28,014 nucleotides of DNA from an uncultured Bacilli bacterium (lineage in GTDB: Bacteria; Bacillota_I; Bacilli_A; RF39; UBA660): contig CANQHM010000011.1 of assembly GCA_947623845.1 (NCBI GenBank), forward strand, positions 1 to 28,014, read 5' to 3'. Positions 6,338 to 14,544 of this stretch are shown in pieces. Position 1 is the stretch's first letter; every line of letters begins with the position of its first letter. Position numbers and translations under genes: made by a program. The notes under the pieces were generated by a model. It ran no database searches. It was not told where the DNA came from and was given only the letters and a program-made list of their open reading frames with translations.

Positions 6338-8536
6338 ATGACAAAGAAAAAGAAACAAACAGAAACAAGTAAAAATTTTGAATATAGCACCGAACTTACA
6401 GGGTTATTACTAATATTAATTGGTATTATTGGGTTTGGTTTTGGACTAGTAGGAGAGTTTATTAAGAAGTTTGCGATGTTCTTAGTAGGAGAATGGTGGC
6501 CGCTTATATTAGTATTCTTATTATATTTAGGAGTGGTAATTTTAATAAAGAGAAAGTTACCAAAGTTTTTTACAACGAAGTTAGTAGGGTTTTATTTATT
6601 AACGATTGTCATTTTAGTTTTATCTCATTATACATTCTTAAAAGAAAATAATACTTTAGTTAGTGTGTTTAATGCCACAAAAGATAGTTATATGGGAAGA
6701 ATTGAAACGATTACACATACGGGGAATATCTTAAGTAGTGGGCAGTCTACTATTACCATTGGGGGTGGTATTTTAGGAGCGATTATTGGCGGAATTTGTA
6801 ATCAACTATTTAGTTTAGTAGGAACTATTTTAGTAATGAGTGTGGTAGCATTATTTGGTATAGTGATGTTATTTAACGTTAACTTGACAGAAGTATTTAG
6901 TAAGATAAAAGACTTCTTTACAAAGAAAGATGATGATACAGATGATGAAGAAGATAATAATCTAGAAGATGGAGATAACAACTTGGTTATTACTTCGGCG
7001 GATGAAGTAAGGAGTCATTTAGAAGAAGCGAAAGTAAAAGAAGAGGTACCTTTAGTTTCGAATGAAGCACCAATTGTTAATACGGTGGTTAATAGCGATT
7101 ATAAGTTACCGAGTATGGACATTTTAGAAGAACCTAAAAAGAATCAAAAGGGAGCTTCAACGGATTTAATTAAAGCGAATAAAACGGCGTTAGAGAAAGT
7201 GTTAAATGATTTTGGAATTAATGGGTCCGTAGTGGAAATTCATATAGGGCCAGCGGTAACGCAATATGAAGTAGCAATTCCGACGGGGACAAAGTTAAGT
7301 AGAATAGTGGGTTTAAATAGAGAGATTGCTTTAGCAATGCGGGCAAAGGATGTAAGAATTGAAGCCCCAATACCAGGAAAAAGTACAGTAGGTATTGAAT
7401 TACCTAATCCCGTTATTAGTCCCGTAAGAATTAAAGAAATTTTAGGACATATTCCAAAAGCGCAAGAAGATGCGAAACTTTTAGTAAGTTTAGGAAAAGA
7501 TATTATGGGACGAGTACAAACCGCCGATATTTCCAAAATGCCGCACTTATTAGTAGCAGGGTCAACGGGTAGTGGTAAATCAGTATGTATTAATTCCTTT
7601 ATAGCAAGTATTTTAATGCGCTATCGCCCTGATGAAGTAAAACTGGTTATGGTAGATCCTAAAAAGGTAGAATTATCAAATTATAATGGGGTTCCGCATT
7701 TACTTGCTCCAGTTGTAACAGATCCTAAAAAAGCAAATATTGCGTTACAAAAGATTGTTGTTGAAATGGAAAGAAGATATGATTTATTCTCAGAACATCA
7801 AGTAAAAAATATTACGGGTTATAATGAAAAGATTGAAAAAGAAAATAGTAAATCAGATGTCAAACAACCGATGATGCCATATATTATCGTTATTATAGAT
7901 GAGTTAGCCGATTTAATGTTAGTAGCAGCAAAAGAAGTAGAAGACTCTATTATGCGAATTACGCAAATGGCAAGGGCAGCGGGGATTCACTTAATTGTGG
8001 CAACACAAAGACCTAGTACTGATGTTATTACTGGGGTAGTTAAAGCAAATATTCCATCAAGAATATCATTTGCGGTAGCAACAGGAATTGATTCAAGAAC
8101 GATTTTAGACCAAGTGGGAGCAGAAAAACTGCTAGGTAAAGGAGATATGCTTTACTTACCAATGGGTGAAAATGCCCCAATAAGAATTCAAGGATGCTTT
8201 ATTTCCGATGCCGAGATCGAAAAATTAATTGCTTATGTATCAAAAGAACAACCAGCTAATTATGATACTTCAATATTAGAAGCTAGTCCTAAAGATATGG
8301 CTAGTGGTGGAGAAGGTAGTGAAGAAGAAGATCCACTATATAACGAAATAGTTGACTTTGCAATATCTACGGGAAAAATTAGTGCTTCCCTAATTCAAAG
8401 AAGATTTAGATTAGGTTATAATAGAGCAGCGAGAGTGGTAGATGAACTAGAAGCTAAAGGGATTATTGGACCAGCCAATGGGTCTAAACCACGAGAAGTA
8501 TTAGTTAAAATGGACAATAAAAATAACGACGATTAA
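6338..8536 (+). CDS. ftsK/spoIIIE: DNA translocase FtsK/SpoIIIE
   Basis: A septum-located, ATP-driven pump that moves chromosomal DNA at division or into the forespore. It has 732 residues. Several N-terminal membrane segments (about 20-180) precede an acidic linker. The alpha/beta motor has Walker A GSTGSGKS near 408-415 and Walker B IIVIIDELADL near 517-527, then QMARAAGIHLIVATQRPS. A C-terminal winged-helix gamma domain (about 667-730: IQRRFRLGYNRAARVVDELE) would read KOPS/SRS sequences. The start is ATG 6338 with AAGGTG 6 bases upstream; a GTG three codons earlier overlaps that Shine-Dalgarno and is unlikely. A TATAAT at 6314-6319 may be the -10. Confidence 0.96.
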   Translation: MTKKKKQTETSKNFEYSTELTGLLLILIGIIGFGFGLVGEFIKKFAMFLVGEWWPLILVFLLYLGVVILIKRKLPKFFTTKLVGFYLLTIVILVLSHYTFLKENNTLVSVFNATKDSYMGRIETITHTGNILSSGQSTITIGGGILGAIIGGICNQLFSLVGTILVMSVVALFGIVMLFNVNLTEVFSKIKDFFTKKDDDTDDEEDNNLEDGDNNLVITSADEVRSHLEEAKVKEEVPLVSNEAPIVNTVVNSDYKLPSMDILEEPKKNQKGASTDLIKANKTALEKVLNDFGINGSVVEIHIGPAVTQYEVAIPTGTKLSRIVGLNREIALAMRAKDVRIEAPIPGKSTVGIELPNPVISPVRIKEILGHIPKAQEDAKLLVSLGKDIMGRVQTADISKMPHLLVAGSTGSGKSVCINSFIASILMRYRPDEVKLVMVDPKKVELSNYNGVPHLLAPVVTDPKKANIALQKIVVEMERRYDLFSEHQVKNITGYNEKIEKENSKSDVKQPMMPYIIVIIDELADLMLVAAKEVEDSIMRITQMARAAGIHLIVATQRPSTDVITGVVKANIPSRISFAVATGIDSRTILDQVGAEKLLGKGDMLYLPMGENAPIRIQGCFISDAEIEKLIAYVSKEQPANYDTSILEASPKDMASGGEGSEEEDPLYNEIVDFAISTGKISASLIQRRFRLGYNRAARVVDELEAKGIIGPANGSKPREVLVKMDNKNNDD

Positions 8537-8549
8537 GTCGTTATTTTTA
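8521..8549 (+). terminator. Intrinsic terminator after ftsK
   Basis: AAATAACGAC (8521-8530) pairs with GTCGTTATTT (8537-8546) around a GATTAA loop that includes the stop codon, followed by Ts. Confidence 0.85.
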
Positions 8550-8554
8550 TAAAT

Positions 8555-8782
8555 TTAGGGAATAGTATGTTTATCATTTTTATCGATTCTAACACATCTT
8601 TTAACCTCATCAGCTATTTCTTTATCTGATAAATTAAGTTCGAGAACTAGTTTAGCGAAAGTATCTAGTAAGGGCATATTTAAATCGTTTTCAATTCTAA
8701 ATATCGTTTTGCGATCGATGTTAGTACGTTTTTCTAATTCTTCTTGTGAAATATGTAATCTTTTTCGGTACGCTCTTAGCAT
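8555..8782 (-). CDS. Xre-family HTH regulator (75 aa)
   Basis: A small DNA-binding protein consisting almost wholly of a Cro/C1-type helix-turn-helix (about residues 1-60). Its pattern RAYRKRLHISQEELEKRTNIDRKTIFRIEND has the usual SQEELA-like second helix and recognition helix. There is no ligand or catalytic domain. GAGGTG lies 7 bases before the ATG. It is divergent from the LCP gene across 215 bases, so control of that unit, of itself, or both is plausible. An inverted repeat just upstream of its start may be its operator. The target is unknown. Confidence 0.85.
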   Translation of the reverse strand: MLRAYRKRLHISQEELEKRTNIDRKTIFRIENDLNMPLLDTFAKLVLELNLSDKEIADEVKRCVRIDKNDKHTIP

Positions 8783-8797
8783 AAACTTTCACCTCTT

Positions 8798-8817
8798 AAA
8801 ATGATTGTAAACATTTT
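8798..8817. promoter_or_regulatory. Inverted repeat, possible operator of the Xre gene
   Basis: AAAATG (8798-8803) and CATTTT (8812-8817) flank ATTGTAAA, 16 bases upstream of the Xre start codon. A TTGACA at 8833-8838 on the plus strand, with TATATT 18 bases later, could be a distant promoter towards the LCP gene. The repeat is short and AT-rich. Confidence 0.3.
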
Positions 8818-8955
8818 ATTTATTAAGAGTCATTGACAAGTATGCCCCATTTTCGCTATATTTAATTGCTATTAGCTAATAAAAGCAAGGAATAATCGTA
8901 TTTTTAATAAGAAGAATTTTTTTCCAACTTAAGTCTTTTATTATGACAATAAAAA

Positions 8956-8964
8956 TGATATACT
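8956..8964 (+). promoter_or_regulatory. Extended -10 promoter for the LCP gene
   Basis: TGATATACT, an extended -10 (TGn-TATACT), 33 bases before the start codon. No convincing -35 is present. Confidence 0.5.
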
Positions 8965-8997
8965 TAAATGTAGAGTAAAGAAAATAGGAGTTTAATT

Positions 8998-10464
8998 ATG
9001 ACAAACAAAAAAACTAAAAAACATAAAAGTGTAAAAACTAATAAGAAAAAATTACCACCATTGGTTAAATATATATGTATTACTTTAGGATTATTAAGTG
9101 TTATCTTTTTAACAGTTATAGGAATTTTAAATGTCTTACCTTTAGATTATTTTATAACTTTAACTTGTTTAATTGTAGTTGTAGTAGGAGTTTTAATATA
9201 TTTAGTATTAAAGAAAAGAACAAGAATCGTAGGAACAATAATATCTTTCTTGTTAATTATAGTTTATGTTATAGGAATAGTTTATTCCATTACTACTTTA
9301 GGATTCTTAGATAAAGTAACTAAAGGGCAAAGTGTTTTAAACTATGAAGTAGTAGTATTAAAAGATAGTAAATATAATGAAATTGATGATTTAAAAAATA
9401 AAACGATTGGAGTAGTAGAAACTATACCAGATAAATCTTTAGAAGAATTAGAAAAAACAATAAAATATAAAACGGAAAAAGAGTTTTCTACAGAAGATTT
9501 AGCTTCATCATTATTAAATGAAGAAGTAGATGCTTTAATGATTTTAGAAAGTGAAAATGATTTGTTAGAAGAACACTATACTAATTATGAAGCAAATACC
9601 AAGACAATATATAAATTTAGTATTAAAGTAAAAGATGATGTAACAGCGAAGAATATTGATGTAACGGAGTCGTCATTTAATATCTTAGTTAGTGGTATTG
9701 ATACTTATGGAGCGATTGGAAGTTTATCAAGAAGTGATGTAAATATGGTTGTAACAGTAAACCCTAATACAAAAGAAATTGTTTTAACATCAATACCAAG
9801 AGATTATTATGTTGATTTATATGGAAAAAATGCGAAAGATAAACTTACGCATGCCGGGATTTATGGAATGGAAACGACCGTAAAAACTATAGAAAATTTA
9901 CTGGATATTGAAATTAATTACTATGTTAAATTTAATTTTACTTCTTTAATTAAAATTGTGGATGCCTTAGAAGGAATTGAAGTTGAAAGTGATTTAGCAT
10001 TCACTGCTAATTATTATGATGAACCAAAAGATGAATGGGTAAACTTTACCTTTAAAAAAGGACTTAATAAATTAAATGGGGTACAAGCTTTAGCATTTGC
10101 AAGAGAAAGACATGCTTTTGCCGAAGGTGATATAAGAAGAGCTAAAAATCAACAAATAATTGTAAAAGCCGTGCTAAATAAAATATTATCACCTGCAGTT
10201 ATTACGAAATATACAAAATTATTAAATTCTTTAGAAGATACTTTTATAACGAATATGAGTAGTGATCGGATTACCAACTTTATTAAAATGGAAATTAAAG
10301 ATGGGGGAAACTATAGTATTAGTAATATCGTATTAAATGGAACAAGTGCCAATATGGTTACTTATTCTTATCCAGGATCTAAATTATATGTTATGATTCC
10401 AGATGAAGAACAAATTAGTGATAGTAAAAATGAAATAAATAGAGTATACTATAATAAAGAGTAG
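8998..10464 (+). CDS. LytR-CpsA-Psr (LCP) family cell-wall glycopolymer ligase
   Basis: LCP enzymes transfer lipid-linked glycopolymers such as teichoic acids or capsule to peptidoglycan on the outer membrane face. This 488-aa protein has three N-terminal membrane segments (about 22-45, 50-71, 77-98) and an extracytoplasmic accessory region (about 105-215). The LCP domain begins near 226 (FNILVSGID). Conserved arginines are visible in LSRSDVNMV (245), TSIPRDYYVDLYG (268) and FARERHAFAEGDIRRAKNQQ. AGGAG lies 7 bases before the ATG. It forms a unit with the surface protein gene 8 bases downstream, and could act on the polysaccharide made by the locus from 17587. Confidence 0.9.
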   Translation: MTNKKTKKHKSVKTNKKKLPPLVKYICITLGLLSVIFLTVIGILNVLPLDYFITLTCLIVVVVGVLIYLVLKKRTRIVGTIISFLLIIVYVIGIVYSITTLGFLDKVTKGQSVLNYEVVVLKDSKYNEIDDLKNKTIGVVETIPDKSLEELEKTIKYKTEKEFSTEDLASSLLNEEVDALMILESENDLLEEHYTNYEANTKTIYKFSIKVKDDVTAKNIDVTESSFNILVSGIDTYGAIGSLSRSDVNMVVTVNPNTKEIVLTSIPRDYYVDLYGKNAKDKLTHAGIYGMETTVKTIENLLDIEINYYVKFNFTSLIKIVDALEGIEVESDLAFTANYYDEPKDEWVNFTFKKGLNKLNGVQALAFARERHAFAEGDIRRAKNQQIIVKAVLNKILSPAVITKYTKLLNSLEDTFITNMSSDRITNFIKMEIKDGGNYSISNIVLNGTSANMVTYSYPGSKLYVMIPDEEQISDSKNEINRVYYNKE

Positions 10465-10472
10465 GTGTTAAA

Positions 10473-11867
10473 ATGAAGAAAGCATATAAAATAAGTTTAA
10501 TATCTATTGCAATGTTATTAGTAGTATCATTAGCTACCAGTTTTAGTTATGGGGTATGGTTAAGTGACCAAAATACGGATAGTGTCGTATCAATGTCTTC
10601 TGATTGTTTAAAAATAATGTATGGAAGTACTGATACTATTACATTAAATAAGCCTTTATCAATAAGTGATGATGATGGATATGGAAGTATGGCTTATCCT
10701 TTTACAGTAATTAATAATTGTAATGAAGAAAAAAATGTGGAATTACGATTAGATACCCTAGAAGGTAGTACGATTGAAAATAGTAAATTAAAAGTTTATG
10801 TTAATGGAGATGTCGAACTTAAACCAACTATATTAGAAGAATTACCAACTACGAAAACTTTAACGACGAATAGTATTAATTCTAATTTAGTATTAAGTTT
10901 TAAAATGAAAGTAAAAGAAACTATTAGAGGAAATGTAAGAATGTGGTTAAGTAAAGAAGCCGCTTTAGATCCAGGAAAAGAAAATTTCTTAGGGGGAATA
11001 TATTTTACAACAGATGAAACAATTATTAAACCAACATTCAAAGAAACTCTACTAGCTAAAGAAGGATTAGATGCTATAAATGCTAAGGAAGAGATTGACT
11101 TTAGTAATATTGAAGTAGAAGATACGGGGCTTCATGCGACATTAGATACTGAAGGAACTAGTTATTACTTTAGAGGAAATACGCAAAATAATTATGTTTC
11201 TTTTGGAGGATTTACTTGGAGAATTATAAGAATTAATGGTAATGGATCGGTGAGAATGATTTTAAGTGATAGTATCGAGGATGCGGCTTATAATACAATA
11301 TCTACTGAAGAAAAATATGAAGGTTATACCTATAAAAATGGGGATGAAGAAAATAGCAGTAATGCGAAGATTATATTGGATAAATGGTATAAAGAAAATA
11401 TTACTGATAAAGATTTTGATAAATATGTAGCAACTGAATATTTTTGTAATGATAGTTCGGTGTTTAATGAAGAAGGTAGTAGAATTAATTATCAAGAATA
11501 TGGAAACTTATTCTTATCTTATACACCTAGTTTAAAATGTGGAAAGATTGAAAAAGATTATGGGAATAATTATCGTTTAAAAGTCGGATTAATTACGGGT
11601 AGTGAAACCGTATTGGCAGGAGCTTCTTTAAGCCAAGCAAATGATAGTTATTATTTATATAATGGAACATCTTTTATAACGATGACACCGATTGATTATT
11701 ATAAAGGACAAAGTTATATTGGTATTATCCTTCCTAATGGAGCATTTAATAATGCCATAGTTAATGAATTACGGGGAATAAGACCAGTTATTAATTTAAG
11801 TGCAGCAACGACAGTGACAGGTAGTGGAACTATGGAAGACCCATATTTAATCGACCCTATAGAGTAG
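10473..11867 (+). CDS. Secreted surface protein with TasA-like N-terminus
   Basis: A 464-aa exported protein. Residues 1-30 are a signal segment (hydrophobic core SLISIAMLLVVSLATSFSYG). Residues 30-190 resemble the TasA/camelysin-type beta domain (SYGVWLSDQ, FTVINNCNEEKNVELRLDTLE). The C-terminal half contains SYYFRGNTQNNYVSFGGFTWRIIRING, then RPVINLSAATTVTGSGTMEDPY, a domain style frequent in surface proteins of gut Bacillota. There is no LPxTG signal or C-terminal anchor, so the retention mechanism is unclear. AGGTG overlapping the LCP stop codon supports coupled translation. The role is unknown; adhesin or matrix component is a guess. Confidence 0.75.
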   Translation: MKKAYKISLISIAMLLVVSLATSFSYGVWLSDQNTDSVVSMSSDCLKIMYGSTDTITLNKPLSISDDDGYGSMAYPFTVINNCNEEKNVELRLDTLEGSTIENSKLKVYVNGDVELKPTILEELPTTKTLTTNSINSNLVLSFKMKVKETIRGNVRMWLSKEAALDPGKENFLGGIYFTTDETIIKPTFKETLLAKEGLDAINAKEEIDFSNIEVEDTGLHATLDTEGTSYYFRGNTQNNYVSFGGFTWRIIRINGNGSVRMILSDSIEDAAYNTISTEEKYEGYTYKNGDEENSSNAKIILDKWYKENITDKDFDKYVATEYFCNDSSVFNEEGSRINYQEYGNLFLSYTPSLKCGKIEKDYGNNYRLKVGLITGSETVLAGASLSQANDSYYLYNGTSFITMTPIDYYKGQSYIGIILPNGAFNNAIVNELRGIRPVINLSAATTVTGSGTMEDPYLIDPIE

Positions 11868-11875
11868 GGTCTTTT
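11853..11875 (+). terminator. Intrinsic terminator after the LCP/surface protein unit
   Basis: GACCCTA (11853-11859) pairs with TAGGGTC (11865-11871), loop TAGAG, then TTTTAT. The stem contains the stop codon. It marks the left border of the accessory island. Confidence 0.85.
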
Positions 11876-11904
11876 ATAATGGTAAAAAAATTAAAATTTT
11901 ATTG

Positions 11905-11926
11905 CAGTTTAAATGACAGTTTAAAT
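11905..11926 (+). repeat. Tandem pair CAGTTTAAAT
   Basis: Two copies of CAGTTTAAAT, 12 bases apart start to start, in the AT-rich gap before the ATPase gene. They could be a paired binding site or a chance product of the composition. The rest of 11880-12020 shows no gene. Confidence 0.3.
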
Positions 11927-12023
11927 TATAGTAAAAATTATTCATATTAGTGGTAAATTTTCTTATAATTTTGAATATTTTATTAAAAAAAGTTATAATT
12001 TATAACAAAATTTAAAAAATATG

Positions 12024-12051
12024 TTTACTTTTGCATAAAAAATGATATACT
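12024..12051 (+). promoter_or_regulatory. Promoter of the ATPase-TOPRIM operon
   Basis: TTTACT (12024-12029), a 16-base spacer and TATACT (12046-12051) with an extended -10 TGA. The spacer contains TTGCATAA (12031-12038), the half-site of a perfect palindrome found upstream of the second ATPase (14449-14465). Confidence 0.6.
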
Positions 12052-12070
12052 ACTAGTAGGTGGTGAATGT

Positions 12071-13384
12071 ATGATTAAATATGTAAAAGTAAAAAATTAT
12101 AAATCTTTAGTAAATTTAAATGTTAATTTTATGAAGACTAGTAAAAAAGCTAAAGATACTATATTAATTTATGGCGAAAATGGTATAGGTAAAAGTAATT
12201 TTGCTTCTATTTTTGGTACTATAAATAATTTAGTAAATACAAGAACTTATAGCGAAGCGATAAAAAGAATTATTGATAATCGTAATAATAATCCTATATA
12301 TATCGAAAAATTTATGAAAGTAGTTAGTAGAGTTTGTAAAGATATAAGACTTATTGCCGAAGACTCTAGAACTATTAATGCAAAAGGAAATACCCTAATT
12401 GAACTAGGATTTATTTGTAAGGGTAAAGATGCTAGATATTTAATTGAATATAATGATAAAGAAATAGTAAGAGAAGAATTAGATTATGTTTTAAATACTA
12501 ATAAAGTTAATTTCTTTACTTTAACAGCAAATAAATTTAAAATTAATCAAGATTTATTTATCGATAAAAAATATTATAAAGAATTTATAGCTACTTTAAA
12601 ACAATATTTTGGTAAACATTCATTTATAGCATTAATGTTATATGATATTTTTGATAAATCTAATAGTTATATTTTAACAGCTATAAATAAAAATTTAATT
12701 AATATAATTTCTTATTTAAATGATATTAATTATGTTGGAAATGATCAAGAATATATCTTAAATGTTAATGAAAATACTATAGATATAGATAAGATATATA
12801 GTGGAACTATATCTCTTAAAGATAAAAATAAATTACAAAATATCGAGGAAGTATTAGATAAAGTATTTACTGGTTTATATTCAGATATTAAAAAAGTTTA
12901 TTATAAATATGTCGAAGAAAATAATCAAATAAATTATTGTTTATATGTAAAGAAATTAATATATGGAGAAATTAAAGACATAGAATTTATAAAAGAATCT
13001 ACGGGTACTAAAAATATTTTAAAATTGATTCCTTCTTTAATAGCATTATATCATGGTAAAACAGTAGTTATTGATGAATTTGATATAGGTATTCATGATA
13101 TTATGGTGGATAGTTTATTAAATAATTTTCGTAAATATAATAAAGGAGAGCTTATTATAACTACTCATAATACTTTATTAATTGAATCTGATATTCCTAA
13201 AGATAATATTTATATATTTAAAGTAGATAAAGATGCTAATAAAGAATTAATTCCTATTACTAGTATTGCAGGAAGAATCCAAGCTACGGAAAATCCAAGA
13301 AAGAAATATTTAAAAGGATTATATGGTGGTATACCTATTACATCTGATATTGATTTTGATGATGTTTTAAAAAGTTTTAAATAA
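12071..13384 (+). CDS. AAA ATPase of RloA/AbiLi type
   Basis: An ABC/OLD-like ATPase of 437 residues. The N-terminal strand reads IKYVKVKNYKSL, with Walker A GENGIGKS at 35-42, Walker B VVIDEFDIGIHD near 332-343, and the switch histidine in IITTHNT. The end, ENPRKKYLKGLYGGIPI, matches the RYLxGxYGxIP-type tail of RloA-like proteins. The following gene, 4 bases on, encodes a TOPRIM-like protein. ATPase plus TOPRIM/RloB-type pairs are known from anti-phage systems such as AbiL (AbiLi/AbiLii) and, more distantly, PARIS and Gabija. The ATPase likely senses infection and controls the partner. Membership in any named system is inference. Confidence 0.8.
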   Translation: MIKYVKVKNYKSLVNLNVNFMKTSKKAKDTILIYGENGIGKSNFASIFGTINNLVNTRTYSEAIKRIIDNRNNNPIYIEKFMKVVSRVCKDIRLIAEDSRTINAKGNTLIELGFICKGKDARYLIEYNDKEIVREELDYVLNTNKVNFFTLTANKFKINQDLFIDKKYYKEFIATLKQYFGKHSFIALMLYDIFDKSNSYILTAINKNLINIISYLNDINYVGNDQEYILNVNENTIDIDKIYSGTISLKDKNKLQNIEEVLDKVFTGLYSDIKKVYYKYVEENNQINYCLYVKKLIYGEIKDIEFIKESTGTKNILKLIPSLIALYHGKTVVIDEFDIGIHDIMVDSLLNNFRKYNKGELIITTHNTLLIESDIPKDNIYIFKVDKDANKELIPITSIAGRIQATENPRKKYLKGLYGGIPITSDIDFDDVLKSFK

Positions 13385-13394
13385 GAGGATGTAT

Positions 13395-13982
13395 ATGGAA
13401 CGCTGTATTAATTATTTAAAGGCTGTAGTAATTGTCCATGGAAAATCAGAAAAACAAATATGTGAATATATAAAAAACAATTTAAGATTAAAGATAGAAA
13501 TACATAGTGAACAAAAGGGTGGTAGTTCTATTCAAATAAGAACTAGTTTAATGAAACATTTAAATAATCGCATATTTAAATCTAAAGAAGAATTTTTAAG
13601 AAAATATGATGATATTGAAATAATTAGGAATAAAATTTCTAAAGATTTTAAAATATTTATTATTATGGATACTGATGATTGTAATGAAGTAGAAAAGAAT
13701 AATTATGTTAATAAAGAAATGTTTAAAGATCATTGGGCTTATGATTATATATACCCAATATATAATATAAATAATTTAGAAGAAGTATTAACAAAAGCTA
13801 AAATACCTTATGAATCTACAGGTAAAAATAGAAAAAAAGAATATATTAAAATATTTCCTACTGATAAGAAATATATTAAAAGTGATACGATTCAAGTTCA
13901 AGAATTAATAGATAAATTAAAGAAAATACCTGAAACTAATATGGATAAATTCTTAGAATTTTGTTTAGATAATAGTAAGTAA
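13395..13982 (+). CDS. TOPRIM-like effector of RloB/AbiLii type (putative)
   Basis: A 195-aa protein encoded right after the RloA-like ATPase. The start of the fold reads AVVIVHGKSEKQICEYI, where G-x-S-E corresponds to the (E)GxTE strand-loop of TOPRIM/RloB proteins, though the usual first Glu is His. The second acidic motif is FIIMDTDDCNE. These would bind a metal in a nuclease. The start is chosen at 13395: GAGG is 6 bases from this ATG but directly abuts the earlier ATG (13389). Translational coupling to the ATPase is likely. The C-terminal half (KKEYIKIFPT, helical tail) was not recognised. Nuclease activity is unproven, and the missing first Glu weakens that call. Confidence 0.65.
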   Translation: MERCINYLKAVVIVHGKSEKQICEYIKNNLRLKIEIHSEQKGGSSIQIRTSLMKHLNNRIFKSKEEFLRKYDDIEIIRNKISKDFKIFIIMDTDDCNEVEKNNYVNKEMFKDHWAYDYIYPIYNINNLEEVLTKAKIPYESTGKNRKKEYIKIFPTDKKYIKSDTIQVQELIDKLKKIPETNMDKFLEFCLDNSK

Positions 13983-14002
13983 AGATAATACATTAATTAT
14001 CT
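13983..14002. terminator. Hairpin between convergent genes
   Basis: AGATAAT / ATTATCT with a 6-base loop, between the TOPRIM-like gene and the convergent antitoxin gene. No T-run follows on the plus strand and only a weak one on the minus strand. Confidence 0.35.
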
Positions 14003-14283
14003 AAATACTCAAACAATTCCTTTGTAGTACCAAAAGTAGAAAGTTGTACCTTTCTATTTTTATAGTCTTCTATTTCTTGTAAAGATTCTAATAATTCTTT
14101 ACTTGGAGTTGGTGCCATAGTTGGTTTAAAAACTAGTCCTTGTTCTCTGTCACATTGTCTTAAAAACATATTGATAGCAGAATTAGTATTAGTTCCTAAA
14201 TTTTTAAATAAACTATCGACGCGTTTTTTTAGGTCTTTGTCAATTCTAATAGTCATATTGGTTGTATTAGATATAGTATTCAT
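13993..14283 (-). CDS. RelB/DinJ-family antitoxin, orphan
   Basis: A 96-aa protein with an N-terminal ribbon-helix-helix typical of RelB/DinJ antitoxins: MTIRIDKDLKKRVDSLFKNLG (residues 10-30), then TNSAINMFLRQCDREQG. The C-terminal part would normally wrap the toxin. No RelE/YafQ-type toxin gene is adjacent on either side: downstream lies the convergent TOPRIM-like gene, upstream the divergent ATPase. It may be a relic, act with a distant toxin, or serve as a local repressor. The promoter carries a perfect 10-bp inverted repeat, and the same half-site recurs before the divergent ATPase, which favours a regulatory role. Confidence 0.85.
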   Translation of the reverse strand: MNTISNTTNMTIRIDKDLKKRVDSLFKNLGTNTNSAINMFLRQCDREQGLVFKPTMAPTPSKELLESLQEIEDYKNRKVQLSTFGTTKELFEYLDN

Positions 14284-14295
14284 AAAATATCACTC

Positions 14296-14335
14296 CTTGG
14301 TAATAATGATACTATAATTTAATTATATTACCAAG
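14296..14335 (-). promoter_or_regulatory. RelB gene promoter with perfect inverted-repeat operator
   Basis: CTTGGTAATA (14296-14305) and TATTACCAAG (14326-14335) form a perfect inverted repeat. On the minus strand TTGCAC (revcomp of 14335-14340), an 18-base spacer and TATAGT form a promoter, so one arm sits just after the -35 and the other overlaps the Shine-Dalgarno region. This is the expected layout for antitoxin autoregulation. Confidence 0.65.
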
Positions 14336-14448
14336 TGCAAAATATTTGCAATAGTATTGCTTATTATATATTATGCATGAAAGTAAAAGAAATAAGAGAA
14401 TTCACTCTAGTTTTATTTTTTTTAATTTAAATAATTTATCTAAATATT

Positions 14449-14465
14449 TTGCATAATTTATGCAA
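14449..14465. repeat. Perfect palindrome TTGCATAA-T-TTATGCAA
   Basis: An 8-bp perfect inverted repeat around one central T, in the gap between the antitoxin and the second ATPase, 28 bases upstream of that gene's -35. A single half-site TTGCATAA also lies in the promoter spacer of the first ATPase operon (12031-12038). It could be a regulator site. Confidence 0.45.
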
Positions 14466-14492
14466 TTTTTTCAAATAAATTACGAAAAATAA

Positions 14493-14537
14493 TTGATTTT
14501 TGTTTGAAAAGTGCATATAATATAATTACCAAGGAGA
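14493..14537 (+). promoter_or_regulatory. Promoter and leader of the solo ATPase gene with RelB-type half-site
   Basis: TTGATT (14493-14498), 17-base spacer, TATAAT (14516-14521), then ATTACCAAG (14525-14533), the same sequence as the operator arms before the divergent antitoxin gene, merging into the Shine-Dalgarno AAGGAG (14532-14537). Confidence 0.65.
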
Positions 14538-14544
14538 TGATATT

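Noticed and set aside
13993..14283. Complete toxin-antitoxin pair
   Set aside because: No RelE, YafQ or HigB-like ORF is found on either strand next to the antitoxin. The convergent TOPRIM-like gene lacks RelE motifs.
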